A DNA stretch of 64,000 bases from an uncultured Rhodopila sp. (lineage in GTDB: Bacteria; Pseudomonadota; Alphaproteobacteria; Acetobacterales; Acetobacteraceae): assembly GCA_903932145.1 (NCBI GenBank), contig CAIZFE010000004.1, positions 248,001 through 312,000 of the forward strand, written 5' to 3'. Positions 9,019 to 17,240 of the stretch are shown one piece after another. The notes under the pieces were generated by a model, which worked only from the letters and a program-made list of their open reading frames with translations, was not told the origin of the DNA and did not search any database. The translations under genes and the position numbers were made by a program. The stretch's first letter is position 1; each line of letters begins with the position of its first letter.

Positions 9019-9285
9019 ATGCTTCCCGGGAAAACCACAGATTGGCCGTCCGATCTGACCCCACGCGGATTGGTCGCCATGATTATGATGGTCGCGCTTG
9101 TCGCGGCGTTGTTCGGTGCCGAACCGTTGGAAAATTGGGCGGCTGATACATTTCCGGAATCCGAGTCCGGCACGATTCGAGGTATCACAAGTGCGTGGCA
9201 TGAGACCGCGGGACAAGCAGGCTTAAACATCCCCTACAAAGCGCTTCGTGCCGCTATCCGCCAAGCGGAAGGTTCGCATTTTTGA
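9019..9285 (+). CDS. Small single-span membrane protein of the O-acylation cluster
   Basis: An 88-residue protein with one hydrophobic segment at about residues 18-38 ('LVAMIMMVALVAALFGAEPL') and an extracytoplasmic tail. It starts 14 bases after the MBOAT gene. The tail, with 'WAADTFPESESG' and 'AAIRQAEGSHF', looks like the membrane-anchoring N-terminal part that precedes the SGNH domain in many DUF459-type proteins; here it is a separate gene with no hydrolase domain attached. Inference: an anchor or assembly subunit for the acylation complex. Confidence 0.6.
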   Translation: MLPGKTTDWPSDLTPRGLVAMIMMVALVAALFGAEPLENWAADTFPESESGTIRGITSAWHETAGQAGLNIPYKALRAAIRQAEGSHF

Positions 9286-9410
9286 TCCTGACGTCGAGCC
9301 GCTGCGATGATCACCCGCATGTTAACCAGATATTAAGATCTTGCTGTTAGGACACGTTCTCCCGCCTCCGGTCCCGTTTGGCCGGACGGCAGTTTTGGCA
9401 GGAGACCGAT

Positions 9411-9806
9411 TTGATACCGTGTCTTGTGATCGGAGACAGCATTGCTGTCGGGGTCGGGCAGCAATTGCCTGAATGCCGGACGGAGGCGAAGGTCGGCATA
9501 AACTCTTACCGGCTACTCGCGGAAATGGGTGCGGATAAGCGTGCGGATCGGGTGGTGATCAGCCTGGGGGCAAACGACGATGCTCTCGCACGGACGCTCG
9601 ATAATCTAACAGCGGTTCGAAAGTCCGTGCATGCGACGGTGGTTTACTGGCTGATGCCCTCCGGGAGCCAACGAGCACGCGCCGCAGTGCGGGCCGTGGC
9701 GAGCCAATACCATGACCGCGTGATAGACACAGCCCCCTACGCCGGACAGGATGGACTCCACCCCACCGGCACCGGGTATCGAACACTGGCGACGATGATG
9801 CGCTAA
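9411..9806 (+). CDS. Small SGNH/GDSL hydrolase-fold protein
   Basis: A 131-residue protein close to the shortest possible SGNH fold: 'IGDSIAVGVGQ' (Ser10), 'SLGANDD' and 'DGLHPTGTGY' (Asp/His). The start is taken as TTG at 9411 because an AGGAG ribosome site lies 6-7 bases upstream and the protein then aligns residue for residue with its paralogue at 4942-5493. No signal peptide is visible, so export would need another route, or the protein acts inside the cell. Confidence 0.75.
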   Translation: MIPCLVIGDSIAVGVGQQLPECRTEAKVGINSYRLLAEMGADKRADRVVISLGANDDALARTLDNLTAVRKSVHATVVYWLMPSGSQRARAAVRAVASQYHDRVIDTAPYAGQDGLHPTGTGYRTLATMMR

Positions 9807-9836
9807 CGCGACACGCTGTGCCCATCGGTAGCCGTA

Positions 9837-10961
9837 CTACACCCGCATCGGCATCAGCACATACAGCGCGCTGGCATCGCCGGCGTCCTGCACCACCGTC
9901 GGCGCGGAGCCGTCGGCGAAGCGGAATTCGACCTGCTCCTTGATCTGGTCGGTGATGTCGTTGAGGTAGCGCGCCTGGAAACCGATCTCCAGCGGACCGG
10001 CATCGTATTTGACGCGGTCGCCGTCGAGTTCCTCGGTCGCGGTGCCCTGCTCCGGGCTGGAGGCGGACAGCACCAGCAGATCGCGCGCCAGCGACAGCTT
10101 GACCGGACGCGAACGCTCCGACGAAATCGCCGCCACACGGGCGACGGCCTTGGAGAAATCGTCCGAACCGACCCGCAGCACCTTGTCGTTGCCCTTGGGG
10201 ATCACGCGCTCGTATTCCGGGAAGGTGCCGTCGATCAGCTTGCTGGTGAGCAGCATCTGGTCGGCGCGGAACTGGATGCGGGTGTCGGACAGGGCGATCT
10301 CGACATCGCCGGACACCTCGTCCAGCAGTTTCCGCAGTTCGTTGACCGTCTTGCGGGGGATAATCACGCCGGGCATCGACGCGGCGCCTTCCGGCAAGGG
10401 TTCTTCCACCCGCGCCAGACGGTGGCCGTCGGTGGCGACGGCGCGCAGGACGGGCGTGCCCTCGGAGTCGGCATGGTGCAGGTAGATGCCGTTGAGGTAG
10501 TAGCGGGTTTCCTCGGTGCTGATCGCGAACTTGGTGCGGTCGATCAACGCGCGGAGGGTGTGCGCGTCCAGGTTGAACTTGTGCGGCAGGCTGCCGGCGG
10601 TCATGGACGGGAAGTCCTCGACCGGCAGCACCGTCAGCTTGGTGGCGTAGCGGCCGGCCCGCAGCGACAACTGGGCGTCGCCGCCGGGATGATCGAGTTC
10701 GACCTCCGCCCCGTCCGGCAGCTTGCGAACGATCTCATACAGCGTGGCGGCCGGCGCGGTACAGGCGCCGTTGCGGCTGGAGGTGGCGGAGACGTCCTCG
10801 ACGATGGCGATTTCCATGTCGGTGGCGGTCAGCGTCAGCTTGCCGTCCCGCACGGCGATCATGACGTTCGCCAGGATAGGGATGGTGTTGCGCCGTTCGA
10901 CCACGCTTTGGACGTGGGCCAAGGCCTTGATCAACGTGGCGCGGTCGGCCTTTAGCTTCAT
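9837..10961 (-). CDS. dnaN: DNA polymerase III beta subunit (sliding clamp)
   Basis: A 374-residue protein of standard length with three repeated clamp domains. Recognisable blocks are 'VVERRNTIPILANV' near the N-terminus, 'TEETRYYLNGIYLH' and 'VATDGHRLA' in domain 2, 'TFPEYERVIP' and the C-terminal 'YVLMPMRV', which forms part of the binding pocket for polymerase and mismatch-repair proteins. It forms a ring that holds replicative polymerase on DNA. Neither dnaA nor recF lies next to it: upstream is a gene-poor stretch with antitoxin genes. Confidence 0.98.
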   Translation of the reverse strand: MKLKADRATLIKALAHVQSVVERRNTIPILANVMIAVRDGKLTLTATDMEIAIVEDVSATSSRNGACTAPAATLYEIVRKLPDGAEVELDHPGGDAQLSLRAGRYATKLTVLPVEDFPSMTAGSLPHKFNLDAHTLRALIDRTKFAISTEETRYYLNGIYLHHADSEGTPVLRAVATDGHRLARVEEPLPEGAASMPGVIIPRKTVNELRKLLDEVSGDVEIALSDTRIQFRADQMLLTSKLIDGTFPEYERVIPKGNDKVLRVGSDDFSKAVARVAAISSERSRPVKLSLARDLLVLSASSPEQGTATEELDGDRVKYDAGPLEIGFQARYLNDITDQIKEQVEFRFADGSAPTVVQDAGDASALYVLMPMRV

Positions 10962-11219
10962 GGTCTGTATCCTACCTTAGGTCCGGCCGCTGCTTCTGAA
11001 CCCCGCACGGCGGGCAAGCGAGCGAATCGCTCTTGTCATCTTAGCAATTGGGGGGGAGTTCCGCCAAGGACCGTGATGCGGTTCGGGACGGATTAGGTGC
11101 GGTTTCCTGATTTATGTTCGGCGGGCGCGTTGGGCGGAGAGCCGGTCACCCGCCGTTCGGGCGCCTTTGACGGACATCGGGACCCGCCATCGGCCCGGTG
11201 GCCGCCGGTGCCTCAGCGG

Positions 11220-11405
11220 TCAATTGCGCGAGGGCGCACCGCGTTGCCGGTCGGATTTTGCTCTGGCCGCAAGCCGAGCGATGCTGTCACGGAGCCCTTG
11301 GTGGACGACCTGAGCGGGGATGGTCAGCCCGGCGGCGACTTCGGCATCGCTTTTGGCAAGAGCCTCAAGCCAGCCGGACGGCGGGAGAGTTGGGTTACCT
11401 TCCAT
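11220..11405 (-). CDS. Orphan antitoxin-like small protein
   Basis: A 61-residue protein with 'GWLEALAKSDAEVAAGL' followed by 'LRDSIARLAARA'. It matches the antitoxin-like protein at 12122-12313 ('DWLEALARSEAQIAAGL') over most of its length, so the two are paralogues. No toxin gene follows it in the 258 bases before dnaN. Small type II antitoxins of this kind bind and silence a RelE/ParE-fold toxin; here it would be a solitary copy. The ATG at 11405 is unambiguous. Confidence 0.55.
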   Translation of the reverse strand: MEGNPTLPPSGWLEALAKSDAEVAAGLTIPAQVVHQGLRDSIARLAARAKSDRQRGAPSRN

Positions 11406-11565
11406 GCCGGAATGCTAAGGCATGCCGGGTTTGGCGCTCCAATCACATATCAGCCGAAGGGTTGGCCCATTACCAATGGCCACCGTGAACATCGCAACAG
11501 TGTCCGATGTTTGGTGCAAGCCGCGGCGGATTCTGCCACGGTGCTCGGCGACTGGAAGGTGCCAC

Positions 11566-11754
11566 ATGGCTGACACGACGTTGAAATCGATCTTCGATAT
11601 TGAGCCTGATGCGGTTGACGAAGCCCGCCGGGATGCTGAAGCCGATGCCACAATCGACGCCGGCCAGTTCGTCCCCAATGACCGGGTTGTCGAGTGGCTC
11701 AAATCTTGGGGGACTTCGAACGAATCGCCTTGCCCGATGCCAGAAGCACACTGA
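11566..11754 (+). CDS. Type II antitoxin-like protein without a partner
   Basis: A 62-residue acidic protein: 'DEARRDAEADATIDAGQF' then 'VPNDRVVEWLKSWGT'. This is the pattern of the small RelB/ParD-type antitoxins of alphaproteobacteria in which 'DAEAD...AGR.V.H..V..WL.SWGT' recurs. An AAGG ribosome site precedes the ATG. A RelE/ParE toxin gene would be expected to start at or just after the stop codon, but none is seen on this strand; the following DNA instead codes for a broken toxin on the opposite strand. Confidence 0.6.
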   Translation: MADTTLKSIFDIEPDAVDEARRDAEADATIDAGQFVPNDRVVEWLKSWGTSNESPCPMPEAH

Positions 11755-11829
11755 AGAGTCAGCGCTATATCGGACGGCCCGCCGCTTGGGGCGATCAACA
11801 TGCAAAACGTCGGCCGCCCCGCCACGCTG

Positions 11830-12158
11830 CTAAATTCGGCCCGGAATATTCGCAGTTTCGTAGAACACATCCGAGATGACCTTTGGATGGACCGGACAAT
11901 AGGCGATCCAATAGCGGCCGGACTTGATCCAGAGACGATCGGGCCGGGCTAGATGCGAATAAGGTCGCGGCGCGGCCAGTCCAACCCCGGGGCGTTCTCG
12001 CTTTTCTGCCATGCGGCCTTCAGGGCAGTGGAAAGCCCGCATAGTGCCTCCGGGCGTTCGAGACGCATGAAATGGCGGCGGGGTTCTCGGACCTGCTGCC
12101 CGGCTTCCGGCGTAAAGGCGATTAACGACGCGACACTGTCCGGGGTTTTGGCTCGCAA
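11830..12158 (-). pseudogene. RelE/ParE-fold toxin, frameshifted
   Basis: Two reading frames together give one toxin. The first (from 12158) reads through 'VREPRRHFMRLERPEAL' to 'WQKSENAPG'. The second resumes with 'GLAAPRPYSHLARPDRLW' and ends in 'SGRYWIAYCPVHPKVISD' and 'VFYETANIPGRI', the strand-rich C-terminus typical of RelE/ParE-fold toxins. The switch lies at the CCCCGGGG run at 11985-11992; one extra base there would restore a single frame of about 109 residues. The start overlaps the end of the antitoxin gene at 12122-12313, as in many toxin-antitoxin operons. Either the toxin has been inactivated or the base run was misread. Confidence 0.6.
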
Positions 12159-12313
12159 GATAGCCCCTCCTCCAGCAGCGCGCTGCTCTCATAGAGTTCG
12201 CGCATAATTTCCTCCCCTGAGACGATCAGACCGGCAGCAATTTGAGCCTCGCTACGGGCGAGGGCTTCAAGCCAGTCGGCCGGAGCCAAAAGCGGGGTCG
12301 GATTATCGTCCAT
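12122..12313 (-). CDS. Antitoxin of the frameshifted toxin module
   Basis: A 63-residue protein with 'DWLEALARSEAQIAAGL', then 'SGEEIMRELYESSALLEE'. It precedes and overlaps the toxin remnant on the same strand by 37 bases, the usual antitoxin-first order, and is a paralogue of the orphan at 11220-11405. The family is recognised by context and pattern only. Its ATG at 12313 lies about 100 bases from the strong promoter of the opposite-strand gene at 12474. Confidence 0.6.
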   Translation of the reverse strand: MDDNPTPLLAPADWLEALARSEAQIAAGLIVSGEEIMRELYESSALLEEGLSCEPKPRTVSRR

Positions 12314-12415
12314 TGGGAGAGTGCAAGCGCACGGCGTGCGCTTTTCCAGTCGTATTTGGGCGGGTCGAGGCACAGCAGACCGGCGAACGATCATCGCCAA
12401 CCTAGGAAAGATTAC

Positions 12416-12444
12416 TTGACAAGCTCTGCAACCAAAGGTAGATT
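12416..12444 (+). promoter_or_regulatory. Near-consensus sigma-70 promoter
   Basis: TTGACA at 12416-12421, a 17-base spacer, then TAGATT at 12439-12444. It is the best promoter match I noticed in the window and lies 30 bases before the start codon of the gene at 12474, which also has GAGGA 6 bases upstream of its ATG. Confidence 0.7.
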
Positions 12445-12473
12445 ATCCGGACAGTTTTTCGCGAGGATGCGCC

Positions 12474-13346
12474 ATGACCCCTACCATGCGGCTCACCGGA
12501 CCAACCCTGATCGCGGGCACCGCCCCCTGCCCTTCCCCGAGTTTCCTGATGAGCGTGGCCGTAGCCGTCCTCGCCCCGCTCTTTCTCGGCGTGACCGGTG
12601 GAGACGCGGCCCTGGCCCACATTGCGGCGGCGGAAACGATCAACGACTTCCGCGCGCGCAACAGCATGGATCTGCTCGCAATCGTGCAGATCATCACCAA
12701 CGGTTTCGCCGCGGCGGACTCGCTGTGCCGCTCGATGGGGGATGAACTGTCGCTGTCGATGACGCTGCGCCTGCGGGGCAATGCCATCGGCCTGAACCGA
12801 GCCGCCGAACAGAACCGTCGGGTGCTGCGTGACAAACGCGAAACCGGGCCGGCGTTGATCTGTCCGGCCCCTGTGCCGGAACCCGAACCACCGCTCGGTG
12901 ACGACTCCCCGGAATACGAAGACCAGCCTGAAACCGAGGCGTTAATGAGCGACACAGTCGCCCAGATGTTAGCCGCGGAAGCCGAGGCTCGGTTGCTGCG
13001 CCCCGTTGAAAAGATCGCCCACCCGGAGCCAGCGGAACCCGTCACACCGCAACCGGCCGGTCATCCGATCCCGGCCGAATGCGCGGTTTTGCCGGACGAT
13101 GACAAGGCGATCCGGCGGATACGGGTGAAGGCGATGCTCAAAGAGACCGGCGACCTCACCGCCAGCCTGCGCACCCTGCCGCAAGCTGAACGCAAGCAGG
13201 CCGAGATCCGCATCTCGACGCTCGGCCGCCTGGTGCGAGAAGCCATCACGGGCGAGCCAGCGACAGATAGCGACGATGCGGTGGTCGGCGACTATACGTT
13301 TATCGCGCCGCCAGCAGTGGACCCAATACGTCCTCCACCCCTGTGA
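12474..13346 (+). CDS. Protein of unknown function with Pro/Glu-rich middle
   Basis: A 290-residue protein that I do not recognise. A hydrophobic stretch at about residues 24-45 ('SFLMSVAVAVLAPLFLGVTG') could be a membrane segment or odd signal. Residues 50-115 look helical ('IVQIITNGFAAADSLCRS'), 120-200 are rich in Pro and Glu and probably disordered, and 200-265 form a charged helical region ('KAIRRIRVKAMLKETGDL'). It has its own strong promoter and ribosome site. The last 47 bases overlap the 3' end of the convergent marC gene. Codon use looks like a true gene. Confidence 0.7.
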   Translation: MTPTMRLTGPTLIAGTAPCPSPSFLMSVAVAVLAPLFLGVTGGDAALAHIAAAETINDFRARNSMDLLAIVQIITNGFAAADSLCRSMGDELSLSMTLRLRGNAIGLNRAAEQNRRVLRDKRETGPALICPAPVPEPEPPLGDDSPEYEDQPETEALMSDTVAQMLAAEAEARLLRPVEKIAHPEPAEPVTPQPAGHPIPAECAVLPDDDKAIRRIRVKAMLKETGDLTASLRTLPQAERKQAEIRISTLGRLVREAITGEPATDSDDAVVGDYTFIAPPAVDPIRPPPL

Positions 13347-13959
13347 TCAGGATTTGCACGCCAATACACAGCAGCAGAAACGCCGACATCCGTGTGACCG
13401 TGCGGGTGCCGGTGGGTCCCATCATGCGGGTCAACCGATCGGCGTAGTGGTAGGTAACCCAGATCGTCGCCGTCATCGCCAGCGCGGCAGCCGACATGCC
13501 CAGGAAGAACCACGCCAGTTCGCCATACACCTTCGGATGGCCGGCACCGAGTGCGACGGCAACGGCGATGGTGCCGGGACCGGTGGTGAACGGGATGGTC
13601 AGCGGGAACAGGGCGATATCCTCGACACCCTCGGCGGTGCTCGCCTGTTCCTGCTTGCGGACTTCGCGGTCTTCCGGGGCGTCCAACAGGCGCCAGCCAT
13701 TCAGCGCGACAACCAGGCCACCGGCGACCCGTAACGCGGCCAACGTGATCCCGAAGAATGCCAGCAGGTACGATCCGGCCCACAGGGCGCCCATCATCAC
13801 GCCCAGCGAATTCAGCGCCACCAACCGCGCCAGCCGCGCTCTTCCGTCCGGGGTGCGGTTTTCGGTGACGCCTCGAAAAATGAACGCGCCGCTGATCGGG
13901 TTGACGATGGAGAACAATGCCGGAAAACCGAGCAGAAAGGCGTGCACGGCTTCCAGCAT
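13300..13959 (-). CDS. MarC family integral membrane protein
   Basis: A 219-residue membrane protein with six hydrophobic segments. The family marks are 'FSIVNPISGAFIF' at the N-terminus, 'GGLVVALNGWRLL', 'PLTIPFTTGPGTIAV' and the C-terminal 'LLLCIGVQILITGV'. Members of MarC/UPF0056 are inner-membrane proteins of unsettled function; an older link to multiple antibiotic resistance was not confirmed. ATG 13959 gives the usual length and leaves 7 bases after the amidase stop codon, so the two are probably co-transcribed. Confidence 0.9.
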   Translation of the reverse strand: MLEAVHAFLLGFPALFSIVNPISGAFIFRGVTENRTPDGRARLARLVALNSLGVMMGALWAGSYLLAFFGITLAALRVAGGLVVALNGWRLLDAPEDREVRKQEQASTAEGVEDIALFPLTIPFTTGPGTIAVAVALGAGHPKVYGELAWFFLGMSAAALAMTATIWVTYHYADRLTRMMGPTGTRTVTRMSAFLLLCIGVQILITGVEDVLGPLLAAR

Positions 13960-13966
13960 GGAGGGA

Positions 13967-15379
13967 TCAGCCCAAGGCGGGGCGTTTGTCGGCCCATGGC
14001 TGAATGGCTTCAAACGCGGCGGAGGCTTGCAGGACTCCCAGATCGTCGAACCGTTTGCCGACGATTTGCAGGCCGACCGGCAGGCCCTGTGCCGTGAAGC
14101 CGCAGGGAACGCTGGCGGCGGGATTCCAGGACATGTTGAACGGGTAGGAGAATTCCGCCCAGCTCATCCAGTCCCAGTCGTGCTGTGGCCAATGGTCCGG
14201 CATCAGCTTTTCGGCCGGGAAGGCGGCGACGGACACGGCGGGCGTCAGCAGGAAGTTCCAGTCCTGGAACCAGCGGCCTATATCGGCGATGTAGGCCATC
14301 TTGCGTTCGCGCATGGTCTGGTATTCGGCGATGGAGACGTTGGTGGAGGCCTTGATGCAGGCAACCAGGCCGAGGTCCATGCGGGACTCCCACTCGGCCA
14401 GGCGCGGTTTCAGGCGGGTCAGATGGGCGGACCAGAAGAAGCGGGCCAGTTCCGGGCCGGGGGCGGCCCACGGGGTGCCGACCTGTTCGACAATGGCGCC
14501 GAGTTCGGTGAACCGGTGCGCGGCTTTCGCCACCAGCGTGGCGACATCGGGATCGACCCGGGCGTGGCCGAGGTCCGGGCTGAAGGCGATGCGCTTGCCC
14601 TTGATGCCTTCGTGCAGGCGGGCGTGATAGGCGGCGGGGCCAGCCTCCAACGTTGTGTAGTCCAGCGGGTGCGGGCCGGACAGCACCTCCATGAACAGGG
14701 CGCTGTCGGCGACGGTGCGGGTCAGCGGGCCGTTGTGGGAGGTCATGTCGCCGGTGGCGACCGGGTAGTACGGCACCCGCCCGAAGCTGGGCTTCAGGCC
14801 AAACACGCCGCAGAAATGCGCCGGCATGCGGATGGAGCCGGCACCGTCGCTGCCCTGATGGAGCGGGCCGAACCCGGCGGCGGCGGCGGCCCCTGCCCCG
14901 GCCGAGGACGCGCCGGCGTTCATGCCGTGTTGCCACGGGTTGTGGGTGATGCCGGTCAGCGGGGAATGCGACACGCCGGTCCAGCCGAACTCCGAACTGG
15001 TGGTTTTACCGAGGATAATGGCGCCTTCGTCCTTCACGCGCGGGACAATGGGGGTGTCCTCGGTTGGTTGGGCGTCCTTGAAGATCAGGCTGCCCTGCTG
15101 GGTGGGCATGTCCCTGGTGTTGGCGAGGTCTTTGATGGTAACGGGCACGCCGTGCAGCCGGCCGATGCGGTCGCCCGACATCAGTTTCGCCTCCGCCGCG
15201 CGCGCCCCGTCCATCGCCTGCTCGGCGGCGAGGTATGCGAAGGCGTTGACCCGCGGTTCGAGGGCTTCGATGCGGGACAGCAGTGCCTGCATGTATTCGA
15301 CGGGAGACAACTGTTTCGTGCGGATCAGTTCGGCCAGCGCGGTTGCGGGCAGGAAACCAAGGTCTTCGGACGTCATCAC
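13967..15379 (-). CDS. Amidase signature family hydrolase
   Basis: A 470-residue cytoplasmic enzyme of the amidase signature family. The Ser-cisSer-Lys triad is visible: Lys83 in 'VTIKDLA', the cis-Ser in 'NAGASSAGAGA' (residues 158-159) and nucleophile Ser182 in 'GSDGAGSIRMPA'. Family members hydrolyse amides or act as GatA in tRNA amidation; no gatC or gatB lies nearby, and the divergence of the C-terminal half ('NPAASVPCGFTAQGLPVG') fits a catabolic amidase. Substrate unknown. It leads a two-gene unit with marC. Confidence 0.92.
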   Translation of the reverse strand: MMTSEDLGFLPATALAELIRTKQLSPVEYMQALLSRIEALEPRVNAFAYLAAEQAMDGARAAEAKLMSGDRIGRLHGVPVTIKDLANTRDMPTQQGSLIFKDAQPTEDTPIVPRVKDEGAIILGKTTSSEFGWTGVSHSPLTGITHNPWQHGMNAGASSAGAGAAAAAGFGPLHQGSDGAGSIRMPAHFCGVFGLKPSFGRVPYYPVATGDMTSHNGPLTRTVADSALFMEVLSGPHPLDYTTLEAGPAAYHARLHEGIKGKRIAFSPDLGHARVDPDVATLVAKAAHRFTELGAIVEQVGTPWAAPGPELARFFWSAHLTRLKPRLAEWESRMDLGLVACIKASTNVSIAEYQTMRERKMAYIADIGRWFQDWNFLLTPAVSVAAFPAEKLMPDHWPQHDWDWMSWAEFSYPFNMSWNPAASVPCGFTAQGLPVGLQIVGKRFDDLGVLQASAAFEAIQPWADKRPALG

Positions 15380-15523
15380 GGGCCCTTCTTACTGTTTCAC
15401 ACCAACCGGCGTTGCGGCCGAGTCACGCCCCTCCACCGTCAAAGCCGATTGGTATCCGAGGTTATTCCATCGCCGAAGCCGGCGCCAAACGATACCAGAC
15501 TTTATCCGCGGAATGGAAACCCG

Positions 15524-16039
15524 CTACCGGCCCGGTACGGCGGCGGTCTGACCGCTTTGCTTGAAATTGAGGTAGGCCGATACCGGCCCGGTCACTGCGA
15601 GGCGGCGCACATCGGCCGGAGAAAACAACTGTGCGGCGATGATCTCGCGATGGTCGAGACGCAGCCGGGGCAGCCGATCCAGCCGCAGTTCGAAGAAATA
15701 CACCCGGTCCTGGCGTCCGTCCCAGACGCCATTGGCTTCACCGGCCGGGAGCAACCCGTCGCAGGAGGTCAGGCCGATCTCCTCGGTCAGTTCGCGCCGA
15801 ACCGCTGCTTCGGGGGTTTCACCGCGCCGGATCCCGCCACCCGGAAAATTCCATTCATTTCGATAAGAGGAGCGCACCAACAACAAAGCCTGCCCGACAT
15901 GGATCGCCGCGAGGGCGCCCTCATGCGACCGGCGCCGGAACCGCCACCACAGGCGGGCGAGCGGGAAACCAACGCGAAAAGCCGTTTGCCAGGCCATGTC
16001 GAGAAGCGTCGCAGGCCGGGCTCGCGCGGGATCTGACAT
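15524..16039 (-). CDS. NUDIX hydrolase
   Basis: A 171-residue protein with a full Nudix box, 'GGGIRRGETPEAAVRRE' continuing into 'LTEEIGL', which binds Mg2+ and cleaves nucleoside diphosphates linked to another group. The N-terminal 40 residues ('FRVGFPLARLWWRFRRRS') form an amphipathic or membrane-near helix. The substrate cannot be deduced. ATG 16039 was preferred over a GTG ten codons upstream. The 143 bases between this gene and the amidase gene hold nothing recognisable. Confidence 0.88.
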   Translation of the reverse strand: MSDPARARPATLLDMAWQTAFRVGFPLARLWWRFRRRSHEGALAAIHVGQALLLVRSSYRNEWNFPGGGIRRGETPEAAVRRELTEEIGLTSCDGLLPAGEANGVWDGRQDRVYFFELRLDRLPRLRLDHREIIAAQLFSPADVRRLAVTGPVSAYLNFKQSGQTAAVPGR

Positions 16040-16194
16040 GCGCGGCTTCTTAGCGATGAACAGAAGCACCGGCCAGAAAAACCGCGATCCCGCGGGCAGG
16101 ATTGTGATGCCACATACGAAACCGCCACATCACACCCCGGTCAGGCCGGGATCGGATGTGGCAGGTCGCAGCGGCGATCATAGCGGGACGGTAT

Positions 16195-16221
16195 CGCGCG
16201 CCTCAATCGGTGAGGCGCGCG
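16195..16221. terminator. Strong hairpin, probable terminator
   Basis: An 11-base perfect stem CGCGCGCCTCA / TGAGGCGCGCG with the loop ATCGG, 26 bases past the stop codon of the outer-membrane gene on the minus strand. There is no T run, so factor-independent termination is not certain. Confidence 0.55.
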
Positions 16222-16247
16222 TTCCGGCCCGCGTGATTAACCCGGAT

Positions 16248-17069
16248 TTACAGCGGCAGGATCAGACGGATCCAGCCGCGCGTCTCGCGGGCACCATAGT
16301 GCGTTTCGGCAACGTCGGTCGTGATATAAGTCTGGGCAATGACCGGACCAAAGTTATAGCCGACAAGCCCACCAATCGCGAACTGGCTTTGTGCGGCATG
16401 ACCCGCGGGCGACGACACGTCGGTCGAACCGAACGCGACGGGGCCAACTTCCCACTTGCCGAGGGTCTTGGTCAGCGACAAGTCATAGTTGAAGTAATCA
16501 GGGTTGGCGATGTGCGATGCCTGGTTCTTGCCGACCATGCCGTAGATCAGGTTGGCGTTGGCCGTCCATCCGTTGGTCGTGTACGTCAGGTGAATGTCCT
16601 GACGGAACGTGTATTCATTGAATGCATTGCCGAAGTCGCCGCCGGTCATGGGGAAATAAGCGCCCGCGAGGTAGCTGGCGCCGAAGCCGCCGCCGAAATC
16701 ATAGGCAGCGATCACGCCAGCGAACGGGTTGTACATGCCGCCAGCGAACGTGGATGCGGCGGTGTTGGTTTTGGACGTCCCGACATAAACCGCCGGCAGA
16801 GCCGCGATCGTCTCGATGCGGACACCGCCCAGCGCCAGCGGCGTGGACCACAGCAGAACGGGGATGTTGACACCCTCGTTGGCGGTTCCGCGCTGCCCGA
16901 CGGAGCCGGTGTCAACGCCGTAAAGGCCTTCCGGAAGCGGGCCACCGAGCGACGCGCCGACGGTCTCACCGGGCTGGGTCACCGAACCGGCATTCGCCAA
17001 GCCGCTGCCCGAACAGAGCGCCAATGCGCCGAGCGCAGCCGAAGCAATAACCGTTTTAAAGCCGTTCAT
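16248..17069 (-). CDS. Outer-membrane channel-like protein (phenol MetA-degradation family)
   Basis: A 273-residue exported protein. Residues 1-27 are a signal peptide ending 'SGLANA'. The rest is a run of amphipathic beta strands with Gly/Tyr/Asn turns ('YNPFAGVIAAYDFGGGFGAS', 'LIYGMVG', 'VAFGSTDVSS') and it ends in 'IRLILPL', like an outer-membrane barrel. The pattern fits the 'MetA-pathway of phenol degradation' or transporter family found near aromatic and alcohol catabolic genes. ATG 17069 is chosen because GGAGGA sits about 5 bases before it. The gene diverges from the TonB receptor gene, sharing a 400-base control region. Confidence 0.75.
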   Translation of the reverse strand: MNGFKTVIASAALGALALCSGSGLANAGSVTQPGETVGASLGGPLPEGLYGVDTGSVGQRGTANEGVNIPVLLWSTPLALGGVRIETIAALPAVYVGTSKTNTAASTFAGGMYNPFAGVIAAYDFGGGFGASYLAGAYFPMTGGDFGNAFNEYTFRQDIHLTYTTNGWTANANLIYGMVGKNQASHIANPDYFNYDLSLTKTLGKWEVGPVAFGSTDVSSPAGHAAQSQFAIGGLVGYNFGPVIAQTYITTDVAETHYGARETRGWIRLILPL

Positions 17070-17200
17070 CATTTCCTCCGAAACCTGGATTGGACCAGGC
17101 GTATGATTACAAAGCATCCAGGTGATGCATTTTCTCTGTTAAGGTTGTGTGTCTATCTACTCAAGCCCGTCACGGACAAATAACGTGGATTATTGCAGTT

Positions 17201-17240
17201 CTACGACCTTTGGAGTACCGAATATTACTACGACCTTTGG
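17201..17240 (+). promoter_or_regulatory. Direct repeat of a 13-base motif in a 406-base control region
   Basis: The motif CTACGACCTTTGG occurs at 17201-17213 and again at 17228-17240, 27 bases apart in the same direction, about two and a half turns of DNA. A 12-base match (TACGACCTTTGG, same sense relative to the gene) lies upstream of the PQQ alcohol dehydrogenase gene at 35806-35817. It lies in the gene-free stretch 17070-17475 between the outer-membrane channel and the TonB receptor. I see nothing else in that stretch. Inference: binding sites for a shared activator. Confidence 0.55.

Noticed and set aside
11097-11573. 158-codon plus-strand frame upstream of the lone antitoxin
   Set aside because: Composition is not coding-like and it runs antisense to the 61-residue antitoxin gene.
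11875-11886. A fourth near-copy of the TACGACCTTTGG motif (TGACCTTTGG)
   Set aside because: It is shorter by two bases and lies inside the toxin remnant, not in a promoter.
13496-16036. An 846-codon open frame on the plus strand
   Set aside because: It is antisense to marC, the amidase and the NUDIX gene, all well supported; the product is Gly/Arg-rich without any domain.
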